This document shows, piece by piece, positions 1 to 11,151 of a stretch of DNA of 64,000 bases. Each line of letters opens with the position of its first letter. Positions within the stretch are counted from its first letter, which is position 1. Below the pieces are notes generated by a model. It did not search any database and was not told the origin of the DNA. It saw only the letters and a list, made by a program, of their open reading frames with translations. The stretch covers positions 4,091,499 through 4,155,498 of the forward strand of contig NC_092565.1 of assembly GCF_037975245.1 (NCBI RefSeq), given 5' to 3'. The position numbers and the translations under genes are program-made. Origin of the DNA: Apostichopus japonicus. Taxonomy: Eukaryota; Echinodermata; Holothuroidea; Aspidochirotida; Stichopodidae.

Positions 1-1044
1 AGCATTTAGAATACTTTGTTCCAAATTAATGTTTTCTCTCATGATTTCCTGTTCGGATTTGGAAACCAGGGGATCATCGACTGTCAAATGTGGATATCGA
101 TGTAAATTATATCGTGTAATTTCATCACGATTCTCTTTAGAGTTTGAATTGGTTCGAAAAAGAGACGGTTTTTCGATGTCTCTCATGACATTGAGAAAAT
201 CTAGAGAATCAGTAGGTATGTCTTCTGTGACCGTAATGATATCTGCTAAATCTAAATGAGCCACTGTGCGAGAAGGATGCAGAAAAAATTTCCGATTACC
301 CATGTTCCTTAGTAGAATCTTTGTTCTACCTTTATGCATTTTCACTAACATTCGTGAAGGACACATACGAGATATCAAAGGAAACGGTTTAATAACCACA
401 TCTGCATTTCGTGCATATAGTGGAAGACGTCCCTGTACAGTAATGTATCTTTGCTGACCTGGGTAAATAACGAATCTCTGCACTGGCCTAAGGAAAACTT
501 TGGCTTGTTTTATTCTAAAACAATTTGTGGTAAAGTCCAAAGATCCATTCAATTCCTTCAGAGTTTGACTACCTAGTATTAAGTCAATACCTGTCAGGTT
601 TGCAGCAATTAAAGCAGAAAGCTGAAATTCATGACCTTGAATTTTGACCTGAAATGTTATCGTGCTATACGCATGAATAAACTGACCATTACCCAACTTT
701 AGGTTTACTACATCAACTGAGACTGGTTGTATAGAGGATAAATACTTTGAATTTTGCACTGTAGAAGAAGAAATGATAGAGCGTGTCGCTCCACTATCAA
801 ACAACAATGAAATTCCTTTACCATCATGTAAAGTACCTCTTACAAAATTACGTGTGTCCAGTTGAATATCCACATTACGGTCGTTCCCTGTATATTTAGA
901 ACTAGGAATATTACTATTCTTCCAAATATTATTTGCTTTACGTTTCGATCTTCCCTTACTTGGTACTTTGTCTGGAGTCACTGTATGATGAGTGCAATCA
1001 TAAGTGCTCCCTAATGAAAATTCTGTGTTGGTACTCTCTTTACA
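1..1044 (-). CDS. LTR retrotransposon pol polyprotein, N-terminal part (aspartic protease), partial
   Basis: An open frame runs on the minus strand from 1044 to the window edge (348 codons, no stop). About 83 codons in, the protein reads LLFDSGATRSIIS, the D-S/T-G-A active-site motif of retroviral-like aspartic proteases. A later TGIDLILG segment fits the second conserved protease motif (hydrophobic-hydrophobic-G). The region then passes into a linker with a YPHLTVDDP segment of the kind that precedes reverse transcriptase in Ty3/Gypsy polyproteins; the RT itself would lie beyond the window. The frame is -1 relative to gag and overlaps its end by 34 nt, so expression by -1 frameshifting is possible, but I see no canonical slippery heptamer. 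The protease would cleave the Gag-Pol precursor in the element's particle. The clade call is moderately secure; the protease call is firm. Confidence 0.75.
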
Positions 1045-1967
1045 TTAGCCTCTATTTCATGGCTTAGGCGAATTTGACAATATCGTGCAAAATGACCTCG
1101 ATTTTGGCAGTAATGACATGTGATTGAAGGATTAAAATATGGTAACCTTCTCCTGTTATTATTCTGACCTGTCCTAGGACCACGAGAATCACGAGAACTA
1201 TATCTTTGCCTCATATCTTTAGGATTGTCTTGCGATTCTGACCTACGTGACTGATCAAACTTGGTCTCTAATTCCTGAATTTTGGTACACAACTCGTGTA
1301 TCTCAGAAGATGCAGAAATAGTAGGAGTCTGAACAGAAGACGCTTTGTCGTGCATTGCCATAAATAGTTCGGAAGAAGCTGTGGGTTGACTTTGGATTTT
1401 TAAGTCAAAATAACATTGTACTTTCATGACCAAGTCTGCAATTGTTGCTTGTGGTGTTGCAGACATTAACACTGCTGAGCGGCATTGCAAAGGCAGGGTC
1501 GAGATGAATTTATCTCTAATTTGGTCCTCGCCATAATTTAATTGTGCTGCAGCTTTGGAAATTTTGGCCAAATGAGCTTGAGCTGTATCACCTGGCGTAT
1601 AGCTTAATGCGTGAAATGCCTGTGATTTAGCGTAGGAAGAAGTGCCTGGACTGAAACGAGCAAGGAATTGCTTTCGAAGATCAGCAATAGTTGAAAAATT
1701 TTTGTTTTCAATCCAGAGTCTGGCTTGGCCTTTAAGTGTTCGCTTAAATATGCGACATATTTCATTAAATTCTTCCGCTACAGCCTCAGGGGTGGTTTGG
1801 GACGGCAATTTATGCAACTCTAAATAATCTTCAAATCCCAAATAATGAGCTTCGGCTAAATCTGCATCTATTACATCGCCCTGAAATTGTGATGGCAAAA
1901 AATCAGTGGGCCTATGTTTCTGCATAACATTAACAGAGGTCGAAGTTTCCTGTTTACTGACGGACAT
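1011..1967 (-). CDS. gag: LTR retrotransposon Gag protein (intact ORF)
   Basis: This is a 318-codon intact frame starting at an ATG at 1967. The central part (about residues 60-190) has the look of a retrotransposon Gag capsid domain: a KGQARLWIENK segment followed by DLRKQFLARFSP, the tryptophan/arginine pattern common in Ty3/Gypsy Gags. Residues 284-297 form a CCHC zinc knuckle (CHYCQNRGHFARYC, spacing C-X2-C-X4-H-X4-C) in a basic, arginine-rich context, the nucleocapsid part that binds the element's RNA. No frameshift or internal stop interrupts it, so the copy may be young. The pol frame follows directly in -1 phase. Product: structural protein of cytoplasmic virus-like particles (family knowledge). 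Confidence 0.82.
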   Translation of the reverse strand: MSVSKQETSTSVNVMQKHRPTDFLPSQFQGDVIDADLAEAHYLGFEDYLELHKLPSQTTPEAVAEEFNEICRIFKRTLKGQARLWIENKNFSTIADLRKQFLARFSPGTSSYAKSQAFHALSYTPGDTAQAHLAKISKAAAQLNYGEDQIRDKFISTLPLQCRSAVLMSATPQATIADLVMKVQCYFDLKIQSQPTASSELFMAMHDKASSVQTPTISASSEIHELCTKIQELETKFDQSRRSESQDNPKDMRQRYSSRDSRGPRTGQNNNRRRLPYFNPSITCHYCQNRGHFARYCQIRLSHEIEANVKRVPTQNFH

Positions 1968-2212
1968 TATGCCGCATACAATTAGGCTAGTTATGAGTTT
2001 ACAACATGAGCCTTTACTTAATTGAACACACTATCGACCGCAATTAAATACAAATAACAAATATGCAATACATGGACACGATTAAAATAACTTAACGGTA
2101 CACTCTGATCTCAAATAGGGGTTGGGATACAAATTGGCATGACTTCACTCACCCTTAAGTTTAACTAAGAACTGGTAGTGGAACTGCAAACGATGATTGA
2201 AGTCCCTCGGTT

Positions 2213-2267
2213 AGCAGTAGTAGTAGTAGTAGCAGCAGGTAGTAGCAGGTAGGTAGTAGCAGGTAGG
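2213..2267. repeat. Imperfect AGT/AGC trinucleotide repeat
   Basis: A run of AGT triplets passes into AGC and GGTAGT units over about 55 bp. It lies about 250 bp upstream of the gag start of the minus-strand retrotransposon, so it is probably inside the element's leader or LTR. Confidence 0.8.
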
Positions 2268-2965
2268 CCTACATCTCGTAAGAACTTCAGATTCGTTCGC
2301 CGTTAACATCGGGTAGAGTCTGGCTTTGATCGCGAAAATGTTCAGTTCTGATAATTTGGGCTGTAGTATGACTAACTACGTACTAGTTGCGCGAATGTTC
2401 AAACGCGAACTGCATGCTGGGTTGATTAACGTCAGTGTACAGATCAGTGGTTCCGGTGTACAGACCTAGGCTAGTATAGGCTGACTTCCCTCGTAGAGTG
2501 TGTATGTTAGGCTAGGTCGTGAACATACGTTGTGTTCCTCGTTAGGTCTTCGGGCCAAAAAAAAAATCTCTGTTCGTTATTGATCGTAACGAACGAAAGT
2601 TGTGAAAGTTCCGTTTCCGTTTTGTTCCTGAAGAAAGCAACCGATCTCCACCATGTAATATTGTGTCGAGCCCGGCTCCTCCGATAGTAAAACTATATCG
2701 GGACTCGCGATAGAAAGGTACTGGGATATCTTGATGCCGTATTTATGCTTCTTCAGGAGATGTCTCGAACGGAAGAAAACAATGACTTCACACAAAAAAC
2801 GATTTGACGAGATAGGATTTGATTAATGATTCGGTATAATTTCTTCTCTGTCGATTCTCTTTACAAATAAAACTAAATTAACAATGATTTGACTTGACTT
2901 GACTCCGTCAATTAAACAATTAGGAGTGATGAAATGGTGACGAAGCAACGAACTGATCACGGAGC

Positions 2966-3040
2966 GCTGACGGAGTGATAAATTTGCTGACCCAAGTGAT
3001 AAATTTGCTGACGGAGTGATAAATTTGCTGATCAAGTGAA
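2966..3040. repeat. 21-bp tandem repeat, about 3.5 copies
   Basis: The unit GCTGACGGAGTGATAAATTT recurs at about 21-bp spacing, with variants CTGACCCAAGTGATAAATTT and a final decayed copy. It sits in the probable LTR or leader region, where tandem repeats are common in LTR U3 regions; that placement is inference. Confidence 0.75.
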
Positions 3041-3863
3041 AAACTTTCGGCCTCCTTTTACTTTTATACCTTACTTCCAATAAAATCTCACTGCGCACAA
3101 TCAGTAGGCAGCCAATGAACTGACCATCCTGTATTAACTTAATGATATAAAAATAAGTGCACTGGCACTGATCTGCCCTGATTGGTTGGGAGTTTGGAAG
3201 TCCATCCCCTTTCTATGGAAACTTCCATACCACGTGAGAGAACCTTCTCGAATGTTCCACAGACATAATGGAATCTATTTTGGGAAAAAGGCCCTGTACC
3301 AAGATTCAATAAGATAGTTAAAAACTTCTCGTGGGAAAACTGAATCCATGACCTAGATAAATACATAAGAGGCCTGTAAGGTGTCTCGATGGAGTGTTTC
3401 GGTAACATCAAAGAGATGGTATCACTATTTCATAACATTACATTGCGACTAAAATGCAACATTATGTAACATGTTGAAAATTTCAAGTTTCTTTGCTTAC
3501 ACTACATTTTGCGTTAAATAGAATGTTGAGTGAAACTACCCACTGCTGTAGGTGATGAAACATTTGGTGTTTAATCCGCAAGCTCCAGCTCATTCATTGG
3601 GGCTTAAATTTCAACTCCTACCCAGATCCCAACGAAGAGAGTAAGTGACGTCTGCTCCTGTAACGCGACAATAGCATAAGAGACGGTGGTATGAACAGAC
3701 CTTATGGGGAAAAACTTAACACGTAATTTAATGTAAGTGAAAATATTCATCATCTTGGTGGAATTCATTTCCCCTGTGGGTTGTGTCACAAAAGAGAAAT
3801 CTGTAAGCAATGATTATTAATGCATCTTTGCGTGATTGATTATTAATCCATCTTTCTGCTTAG

Positions 3864-6800
3864 ACGTTGAAGGACAGCGTAGTAAAATCAGAGGATTCCG
3901 TGAAGAGACTGGTAGCAGAGATCAAGATGCTAGGTCAAAGGGTGGTTCAATCTCATAAAGCCGCACAGAAGGAGGAAGAGCCAGGTACATTTTCAAGTTT
4001 CTTCCATTTTGGGTTTGGTACGTTGAGAGTACAAGATGGATATGATGCTTGCATTGTATAAATTATGGTAGCAGTATGCTGGAGACAATGGGTTGTAGGA
4101 CTATTGTTTGCGAGCGGGTAACAGATATGGTCATGTGCGAAGAAAGTTGGAATGAATTTCAAAACTAACCATGAGTCTGTTTAGCATACAAAGATTTATT
4201 TCACTGCCTATAATAAACCCGAGCGCGTTTAGCAGGAGTGTCAAGCATAAATCAGGGACGTTTAAATTCGGTTAAAATGTTTTATTTATGGTAGTTCGCA
4301 AGTGAAGATGTTACCTAATTTATATGGAATTGATACCAAGTTTTTGTATTGAATAAGTGCAGTTATTAAATTTTTGTCCCCACCAACCCCACCCCACCCC
4401 CGAAAAGAAGTATCCCTAACCGTGATGAAATATCACTTAGTAATATTCAGTCTTACCGAAGGCGATGGAGTACAACAGAGTTGAGGAGAGTGGTATTTTC
4501 GGAACATTAAAGAATACATCAAGTTTATTTCCTTCGTCCTCAGATTTAGTGTAAAGTACATTTGGTGAATATTGTAAGGATAACAAGCTCGTTTCCTAGA
4601 ACTGAATAAGTATTCACGCTTAGCAAATTGCTCTTTTCACCCATCATGAAAGTAGCTGTGCAGTTACTAGTGTTTTGGAAAAAAATTTTTACCTGCCATT
4701 AATTTTAATATCAGCAACTGCTTTTTTCCCCCTTAAATTGTACAGCATTGTGTCATATTTATTTTGACATATCATGCTTTTCTCTGTGTAGTTATAAGTT
4801 TTCCCTATGATCCAAGAGATATACATATAAATAAATACAGAGGGAAATATATTGAAAAAGGTGTAGCAATATTAATGTCGGTCAGTGACTGGGTCAGGTC
4901 CGTCTGGAAACCTATGGGCAAAGAGACTAGGAGAGAATTGGTCAGGGACAACGGGAGAGGGAGGGGGGGGGGGTAGTAATGGGATATTTGGGGACATTGT
5001 AAAGAGACATCCAGGTAATTTTGAGATGTAAACTTCTTCTCTAGCATTTTGCTGTTTTGGATGCAGCCAGGGAATGGGGGGGGGGACCTAGTTCCCCCAT
5101 CTCTCAGATTTTGTCTGTAACCCCACCAAAACACATATCCAGTACCAATAAACCCACTTAACTCTGTTCGTCTGTTCACCCGAGAGAATCTTGCTACTAA
5201 ATCGACTGACTTGTTTCACAAGACATTTAGCATTTCTTTTGTTTTATTTCTTTTTTTTTCTTCTTAGTCTTTATTCCCTGTAACAGAAACTCTAGTATTA
5301 TCATCAATATAATGATAAACAAAATGATTAAACTTTCAGCACATGTATTTAAAATAGTAAACACTTACTTATTGCCTCCACTCCACCCTTCACTTAAATA
5401 TTCTGGCTTTGTTTTCTGATTATAGGCAGGTTTGAGATGTAGTATGTTTCTCCATCCGTGTCTTTGTCAGATAATTAAATGAGAATGAGAATTTAAAAAA
5501 ATTGTAAGATATATGTTTGCTTCTTCGACAGTATGACTTCATATCCCTCAGTTCTTCAGTATCTACCTAAATGACAAATATAGGCTGAATTTTGTACGCA
5601 ATCATTTCATAGTCCACCAGAAAAAGAATAATTCGAGATTGATTACCGTTTATATACTGCTGATCCAGGTTTGAAGCTATTCACTGTTAAAATATGCTAA
5701 ACCTCTGGAATGTTCCTTTAAAGGCTAACTCTTCTAGTACGGGCCTTAGGCCTTAATTTTAATGTTAACCCATTGCTTTGTATAAATTCTAATAACTCAC
5801 TCAACCAAAGCATGTTCCTTTAACTTGATATTAAACAACAACACCATTGCACCCCTTGAATGAAATTAAAACTGTCCAAAACTTGACAAATTTGTACTAC
5901 TACTGTAAACATGTCATTTCAGGCAGGTATAAAACTCTTTTTGTGATTTTGTGTTGCATCTGAGGAACTGAGCTAAATGGTTAAAGTATTAGACTAAATA
6001 GTCTTATCACTCTAGACCGATGAACCTCGGCAGGTTAAAGGGTCGTTCCCTCAAAAATTAAAAAGTGGCATAAAAAATCCAGCCTGGCCTGATAGCAGTG
6101 TTTTTTAACGTTTCACAACAAATTAAACTGAGGTTTGTTCCTCAAGTCATTTTTTTTTTATGAAGTTTTCCTTCATGTCTTTCCATTGTTATATAACTTG
6201 TAAATCTATAGCAACTCAAATACTTTTGGCCTTCATGATGTAATATATTACTTTTTGTTTTACATATTTTCCCTTACATTTTATAATAATTTTCTGTAAC
6301 TACTGTAGTTGATACTACAATACTAGACATTTTACTGGTAGATGGGTAATAAATGAAAAAAAAAAAAAAAAATTCTGACATTACATAAGTTAGGGAAATC
6401 ATTAAATGTTCTTACATCTGTCTATAGCTCTTACCCTCTCCCACCAAGAAAGTGTTTCTCTCTTCCCCTCCCCCCCCCATCACCCAAAGCAATCTGTGTT
6501 CGCCCCTGAAATATATTGGCTATCGTCGACTCATTCGAGTCTTCAAATATAACATACATGATCTACACTTTATGCAGAGTACTCTTGTCTACATGGCCTG
6601 TGTATTCCTATCTAGTAATTTTCTTTCATACTCTTTTTCTTGACAGAACCACCTATGGTGTCCACCATGGAACAGCTCCCTGAGAGACCTCCAGAAGACT
6701 TAAATATGGAAGAGACTTGGGAAGACGACGAAACATCAGACAGAGACTATAAATTGGAATCCCAAGCCCCTGTAGCCGATTCAGATCCCTTCTCTAGTCT

Positions 6801-7098
6801 CATTATGGACATGAAAGCTTCCATCTCATCTCCGAGTAAAGTACGGTCTAACTCGGACCAGATCAGGAAAGGCTTACCGGACGATATCCTCCTGAAGGCA
6901 GAAGACGACAGAAAAGTTCGTTCCAATTCTGGTAGCGACATGCCGAACGCTTCATCAATCCAAAGAGACAAGCCGATGGAAGTTTCCTCCAAAGGGATTA
7001 GAAATAGGACTCAAGTTGAAGAAGGATCGGAAAGTGATTCGATCCAGTTACCGGATAGTCCTGCCGGTCTCGAACTTTCAGGATCACAAACTTTCTGA
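3864..7098 (+). CDS. 3' end of an unidentified gene: two terminal coding exons, charged acidic C-terminus
   Basis: Exon 3864-3984 has an acceptor TTTCTGCTTAG before it and a donor GTACAT after it. Exon 6647-7098 follows an acceptor TTTTTCTTGACAG and ends at a TGA at 7096-7098. The junction splits a codon (G + AA = Glu) and the frame is preserved, which supports the model. The first exon encodes a highly charged, probably helical segment (LKDSVVKSEDSVKRLVAEIK...) that could end a coiled coil. The last exon encodes about 150 residues rich in Asp, Glu, Ser and Pro with little predicted order, including two KVRSNS motifs that look like basophilic kinase sites. I do not recognise the family. Earlier exons must lie left of 3864 or outside the window; the minus-strand retrotransposon may sit in one of its introns. 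Confidence 0.65.
3985..6646 (+). other. Intron of the terminal-exon gene
   Basis: This 2.66-kb intron lies between the two joined exons. It holds two oligo-G tracts (about 4961-4974 and 5077-5086), a decayed tRNA-like SINE candidate (5959-6060), an A-rich tract (about 6356-6372) and a pyrimidine-rich stretch with a C-run near 6470. No coding frame worth calling was seen. Confidence 0.55.
5959..6060 (+). mobile_element. Possible degenerate tRNA-derived SINE
   Basis: The segment begins with a tRNA-like 5' half (GAGCTAAATGGTTAAAGTAT, resembling an A box and D arm). About 60 bp later comes GGTCGTTCCC, a weak B-box-like sequence. It lies inside the intron. Without other copies in the window the boundaries are guesses. 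Confidence 0.35.
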
Positions 7099-7123
7099 GC
7101 CACCGATGTTGCAGCTTCTTAAA

Positions 7124-7607
<484 letters not shown>

Positions 7608-8041
7608 AGGATAGTCATCTCTCTCTCTCTCTAGTCGACAGAAGTCGGAATCATGTTGAGATTTGCCCATTTATTTCTGTCCCTCATCAAGTTAGGAAGA
7701 TCAGTTTGAAGCACCCCGATGTCTCTAGCAACTACATCTACATAGCTGAGCTTATGTTTTCCCCTGTTTCTCCTTCCATGTTTTGGTGTCCACATGATAA
7801 GTTGAGACACTGGTTCCTTGGTGTTCCTGTATGAGTGCCCTGCTAGTTTGAGACGGCGTTGTTGTATCTTACAGGATAGTTTTGGTTCGTTGCCATACAG
7901 TTCAGTATTTGTCATATGTTGACTCCAATGTACATTTAAACATTTCCGTAAAAGTCTTGTGTAGCACCCATCTAGTTTTGCTTCCAATTCCCTCGTAACT
8001 GTCCATGTATCGGAGCCATACATGATGATGAGGATAGTCAT
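7608..8041 (-). mobile_element. 5'-truncated RTE-like LINE with 11-bp target site duplication
   Basis: A minus-strand frame (8030 to the stop at 7631) encodes the last ~130 residues of a non-LTR retrotransposon reverse transcriptase. Recognisable points are MYGSDTWTVTRELEAKLDGC, RRLKLAGHSYR, and HGRRNRGKHKLSYVD, the C-terminal pattern of RTE-type LINEs. The stop codon is followed at once by a short (AG)n tail on the element strand (7619-7630), as expected for RTE elements with almost no 3' UTR. The insertion (7619-8030) is flanked by identical 11-mers AGGATAGTCAT at 7608-7618 and 8031-8041. The frame has no stop, so the insertion is fairly recent, but the fragment lacks the catalytic domains and cannot move itself. 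Confidence 0.88.
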
Positions 8042-9710
8042 ATGATGATGCTAAAAGATAATCTAATGCATAAAGATTCTGTAAATTCAGAAGAGAGGAA
8101 TTTATAAGTATCCTCTGCCAGGAATCTTGGATTTATTCCTAGCCAAAAGGCAAAAAGGAATCTAGGCGTGTATGTATGCAGGTAAACGTATGTATATGTG
8201 ATGTTCCAACTTGTAAATGGGGTGACTCACCAAGCATATCTTGCATGAATTTCACGCAAATTAGGATGTAAATTTACAGCACTGAATTCTTTGGCTAATC
8301 CAGTTATTGAGCAGAGTCAAAGGTCAATTGAGGTCATCAGCGGCCAAAATACAAAAACCTCATAGTCGAGTTTAGTGAACATCTGTAGTATCAGTAAAAT
8401 GTCATAGTTAGGTGGTAGGTACTCCTCACTGAGCATTACATTTTGAGCAGTTCTGTTAAGAGGTCAAATGTAAATTTGAGTCATCAGCTGCCAAAAGCCT
8501 GAAATTCTTGTCTACATATTTAGCTTCAAAATCAAAACTGCGATTATCCTCATGCTCAGAAATGTACAAGAACTGAATGTTCTATGAAGAGGTCAGAGGT
8601 CACTTAGGGTCAAATTCTGACCACCTTGATAACTCCAAAAGTTAAGATCGGATGAATCGCACACCTGGTATGATGGTGCCCCCACTGTGAGTTCTCCATC
8701 GTAATCATTTCCTTTTGGTGAACATAATTTGGTCAACTTCAGTTTTAGTTTGTGAAGTGGCTCAAATTACAGATAGGTCTGAAGTAACCTTGAACAATGC
8801 ATAAACAGTCAATCAGGTAAATGATATCTGCTTCAGAAGTGATAATCATGTGTTGGATGATCTTGAAACACACCTCAAGTGATCTCTGGCAGTTGTCACT
8901 AGTTGAGTCTCAAGGGGGTAAACAGGCTGTCTGAAAAGTTGCTTTCTTCTGTGTAGTCTATATATACTAGATGGCTTTGGTATTAAAAATATTTTAGTGT
9001 ATTGAAGGGGTAGGTTGGTGGCAGAGCTGATTTGCTAACTCAAAGGTAAAAGGTAATGTCCATTTGCTCATACATTTTCAACATCCGTGGGTCTATAATT
9101 CACATAAAAGGAAGACTGTTCTTTCTGGATTTTAAACCATTTTTGTCCATAAAACTTATGTACTGTAAAAACGTTATCAGTGACTGAATAGGTTGATGTC
9201 CAAAGAGTGAGTTAGTACACTTTTTGTGGTCAAGGGAGTTTGGAATGTCTGATCATTTATGGTTATCACTTAATTTATTGAACAAATGTTAACTCACTAG
9301 ACTCTACATCAGTTAGATAGCCAAGTGGGATTTTGTGCAAATTATATGGCAAGGAATCACTATTCTTTGCCCCCTGTCTAGAGAATGCTAAAACTCCTCT
9401 CTTTGGGTGGTTTGATATAGATGCAATATTTTGTTGGCACTAAGTGGACATATTGTGGTTATATTTTTACTTGTAAACTGCAAAACAAGATGTGAAAAAG
9501 CGGCGGCGAGTTTTTTTTTAACTTGTGCTTTCACTGGAAGAATAAAAAGAACAGCATGAGTTGAAATTGAACCAGGAACATTATGATGAGTATTCTTTTT
9601 ATCTACCACTAGACCATAAGGTGAGATGCTAAAGTAAGATGCATTTCAAATATTTAAAGATCCAGTTTGTTGGGACTTGGGTGTTTTATAAAATATTTTC
9701 TCCTCCACTG
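8042..9710. other. Intergenic region, no gene seen; AGGTCA-type repeats
   Basis: No coding frame stands out over this 1.7 kb. Between 8315 and about 8640 three degenerate copies of an AGGTCA-containing repeat occur (anchors 8315, 8461 and 8590, about 130-145 bp apart), each followed by a GTCATCAGC- or GGTCAAA-like segment. The same repeat type is seen again at 46227-46720. Confidence 0.5.
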
Positions 9711-9895
9711 AACCTTGTTAGGGAGAGGGGTAGTAGCCAACTCGCTTCACCCGCTTGGGAACCTTGTCAGGGAGAAGGGGTGGCAGCCAACTCGGGTACC
9801 ACTTGGGAACCTTGTCAGATAGAGGGAGGCTGCACAGCTCGCATGCCGCTTGGGAACCTTGTTAGAGGGAGGGGTGCTGGGAATTCCTTTTACAG
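9711..9895. repeat. 48-bp minisatellite, four copies
   Basis: Units start with AACCTTGT at 9711, 9760, 9808 and 9855 (spacing 49, 48, 47 bp). They share the core GGGAACCTTGTCAGGGAG and a GCAGCCAACTCG segment. Copies differ by several substitutions, so the array is not recent. Confidence 0.85.
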
Positions 9896-9914
9896 AATTC
9901 ACTCACTCACTCAC

Positions 9915-9985
9915 CCACCCAGGGCGTGAACCGAGCTGCTCAGTATCATCGCAGACAGAACAACCCATTACACCATTTTGGTTCC
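9915..9985 (-). mobile_element. tRNA-derived SINE-like segment
   Basis: On the minus strand an A-box-like stretch (AATGGTGTAATGGGTTGTTC, about 9955-9976) is followed about 23 bp later by a B-box-like GGTTCACGCCC (9922-9932). This spacing fits an internal pol III promoter of tRNA origin. No cloverleaf can be drawn, so it is a SINE head or tRNA relic rather than a tRNA gene. Confidence 0.45.
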
Positions 9986-10054
9986 CAATGAAATAACCTT
10001 CGTTTCTTACCTTTATACTCCCACCTGCTCCAAGGAACAGAAAAGTAAAAGGCT

Positions 10055-10178
10055 CTGGTTGGATCTTGAACTCATGACAGTGTGTTTGTCTGTCTCTCTC
10101 AGTCCAAAGCACTAACCACTGCACCACATCAACTGTTGAGAAATAATGCTCGTTTCTAATATGTCAACCTCAGAATGG
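10055..10178 (-). mobile_element. tRNA-derived SINE, first copy of a tandem pair
   Basis: Minus strand: A box TGTGGTGCAGTGGTTAGTGC (10109-10128), B box GAGTTCAAGATCC (10061-10073). The 5' flank CAACAGTTG-type sequence and the TTCTAATATG segment at 10130-10178 recur in the next copy about 150 bp away. Same family as the segments at 10205-10327 and 45945-46075. Confidence 0.6.
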
Positions 10179-10204
10179 ATGGAGGAAATTGCAAAAGATC
10201 AAAA

Positions 10205-10327
10205 TGTTGTCTGGGGATCGAACTCATGAGAGTGTTTGTATGTCTCTTTCAGTACAAAGCACTAACCACTGCGCCACAGCAACTGTTAAGAAATCTGCTC
10301 GTTTCTAATATTTCAACTTCAGAATGG
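10205..10327 (-). mobile_element. tRNA-derived SINE, second copy of a tandem pair
   Basis: Minus strand: A box TGTGGCGCAGTGGTTAGTGC (10259-10278), B box GAGTTCGATCCCC (10213-10225), a better match to the GGTTCGANNCC consensus than the first copy. The repeat unit of about 150 bp is shared with 10055-10178, including the upstream flank, so the two form a head-to-tail dimer. Confidence 0.65.
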
Positions 10328-11151
10328 AAGTGCAGGGGGGGGGGGCAAAAAACATGATTTATGAAGAAAAAAAAATCATATAGCCAAAAAGCTTTTCCCA
10401 GTCAGATAATTACACGAAATTGATGTATAAGAAAGACAAGGGTGTCTTCTACTCCACGTCTAAATTTAATGTCGATGGGGGTTTCAGAGAGGACAAGGGG
10501 ACTAAAAAGAGGGAGTTTTCCAAATTGGCACTTATAAAGAACACGTATTTCTATCGGGTCCTTTGGGACCACGTATCTCCCGAACGGAAGCAGATATGGA
10601 CCTGGGAGTTGCAGATTTGGGCTCCTGAGCATCAGTTACCCCCGGTTACGTCACTTGGGTGAAATCGATTTGGGGTAAATTTTGGCAAAAACAGGTTTGG
10701 CAAAAACAGGCAAAATCAGGTTTTTTGCCTCCTACGCCCCCACACAACATCCAATTCCAAAATAAACTTCAGATTCGTAATCAGCGTGTCGCGAACTACC
10801 AGAAAAGTTACACATTTATCGCTTTTGCGACAACAAGGTTTTTCACCTCAAAAAAAGGAAGAGCGAAAAACTTTTACGACGAACAAAGGTCTTAAACCTT
10901 TTGTTGTCCCGAAAAGTTTTTCGCTTTTCTATTGTTCCTCTGAAGTTGCAAACAGAGCGAAAAAAGCCTTTCCCGGTCAGATAATTACACGAAAATGGTG
11001 TATAACAAAGACAAGGGTGTCTTCTACTCCACGTCTAATTTTAATGTCGATGGGGGTTTCAGAGAGGACAAGAGAGGGGGCCGAAAAGAGGGCCCGTTTT
11101 CCAAATTAGCACTTATACACTTATAAAGAACACGTATTTCTATCGGGTCCT

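Larger units (their letters stand above)
1..1967 (-). mobile_element. Ty3/Gypsy-like LTR retrotransposon, 5' part only
   Basis: Gag followed by a protease-bearing pol in -1 phase defines an LTR retrotransposon lying on the minus strand and cut by the left edge of the window. Only one end of the element is visible, so the LTR cannot be delimited by comparing two copies. The leader and the 5' LTR should lie somewhere between 1968 and about 3430. I could not find a convincing primer-binding site next to a TG...CA boundary. Gag and protease frames are open, so this copy is not obviously decayed. Confidence 0.75.
1968..3863. other. Retroelement leader / candidate LTR region and intron or intergenic DNA, no gene seen
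   Basis: The region upstream of gag has no credible coding frame. It contains a trinucleotide repeat (2213-2267) and a 21-bp tandem repeat (2966-3040). The 5' LTR of the minus-strand retrotransposon probably lies here but cannot be bounded. Three short minus-strand frames at 2577-3411 have no recognisable content. The right end, up to 3863, ends in a pyrimidine-rich acceptor (TTTCTGCTTAG) of the following exon. Confidence 0.4.

Noticed and set aside
1968-3430. Defined 5' LTR and primer-binding site for the retrotransposon
   Set aside because: No second LTR is in the window for comparison and no CCA-ending tRNA-like site next to a TG...CA boundary could be identified.
4805-5179. Minus-strand 124-codon ORF
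   Set aside because: It is driven by oligo-G/C tracts, lies in an intron and has no recognisable domain.
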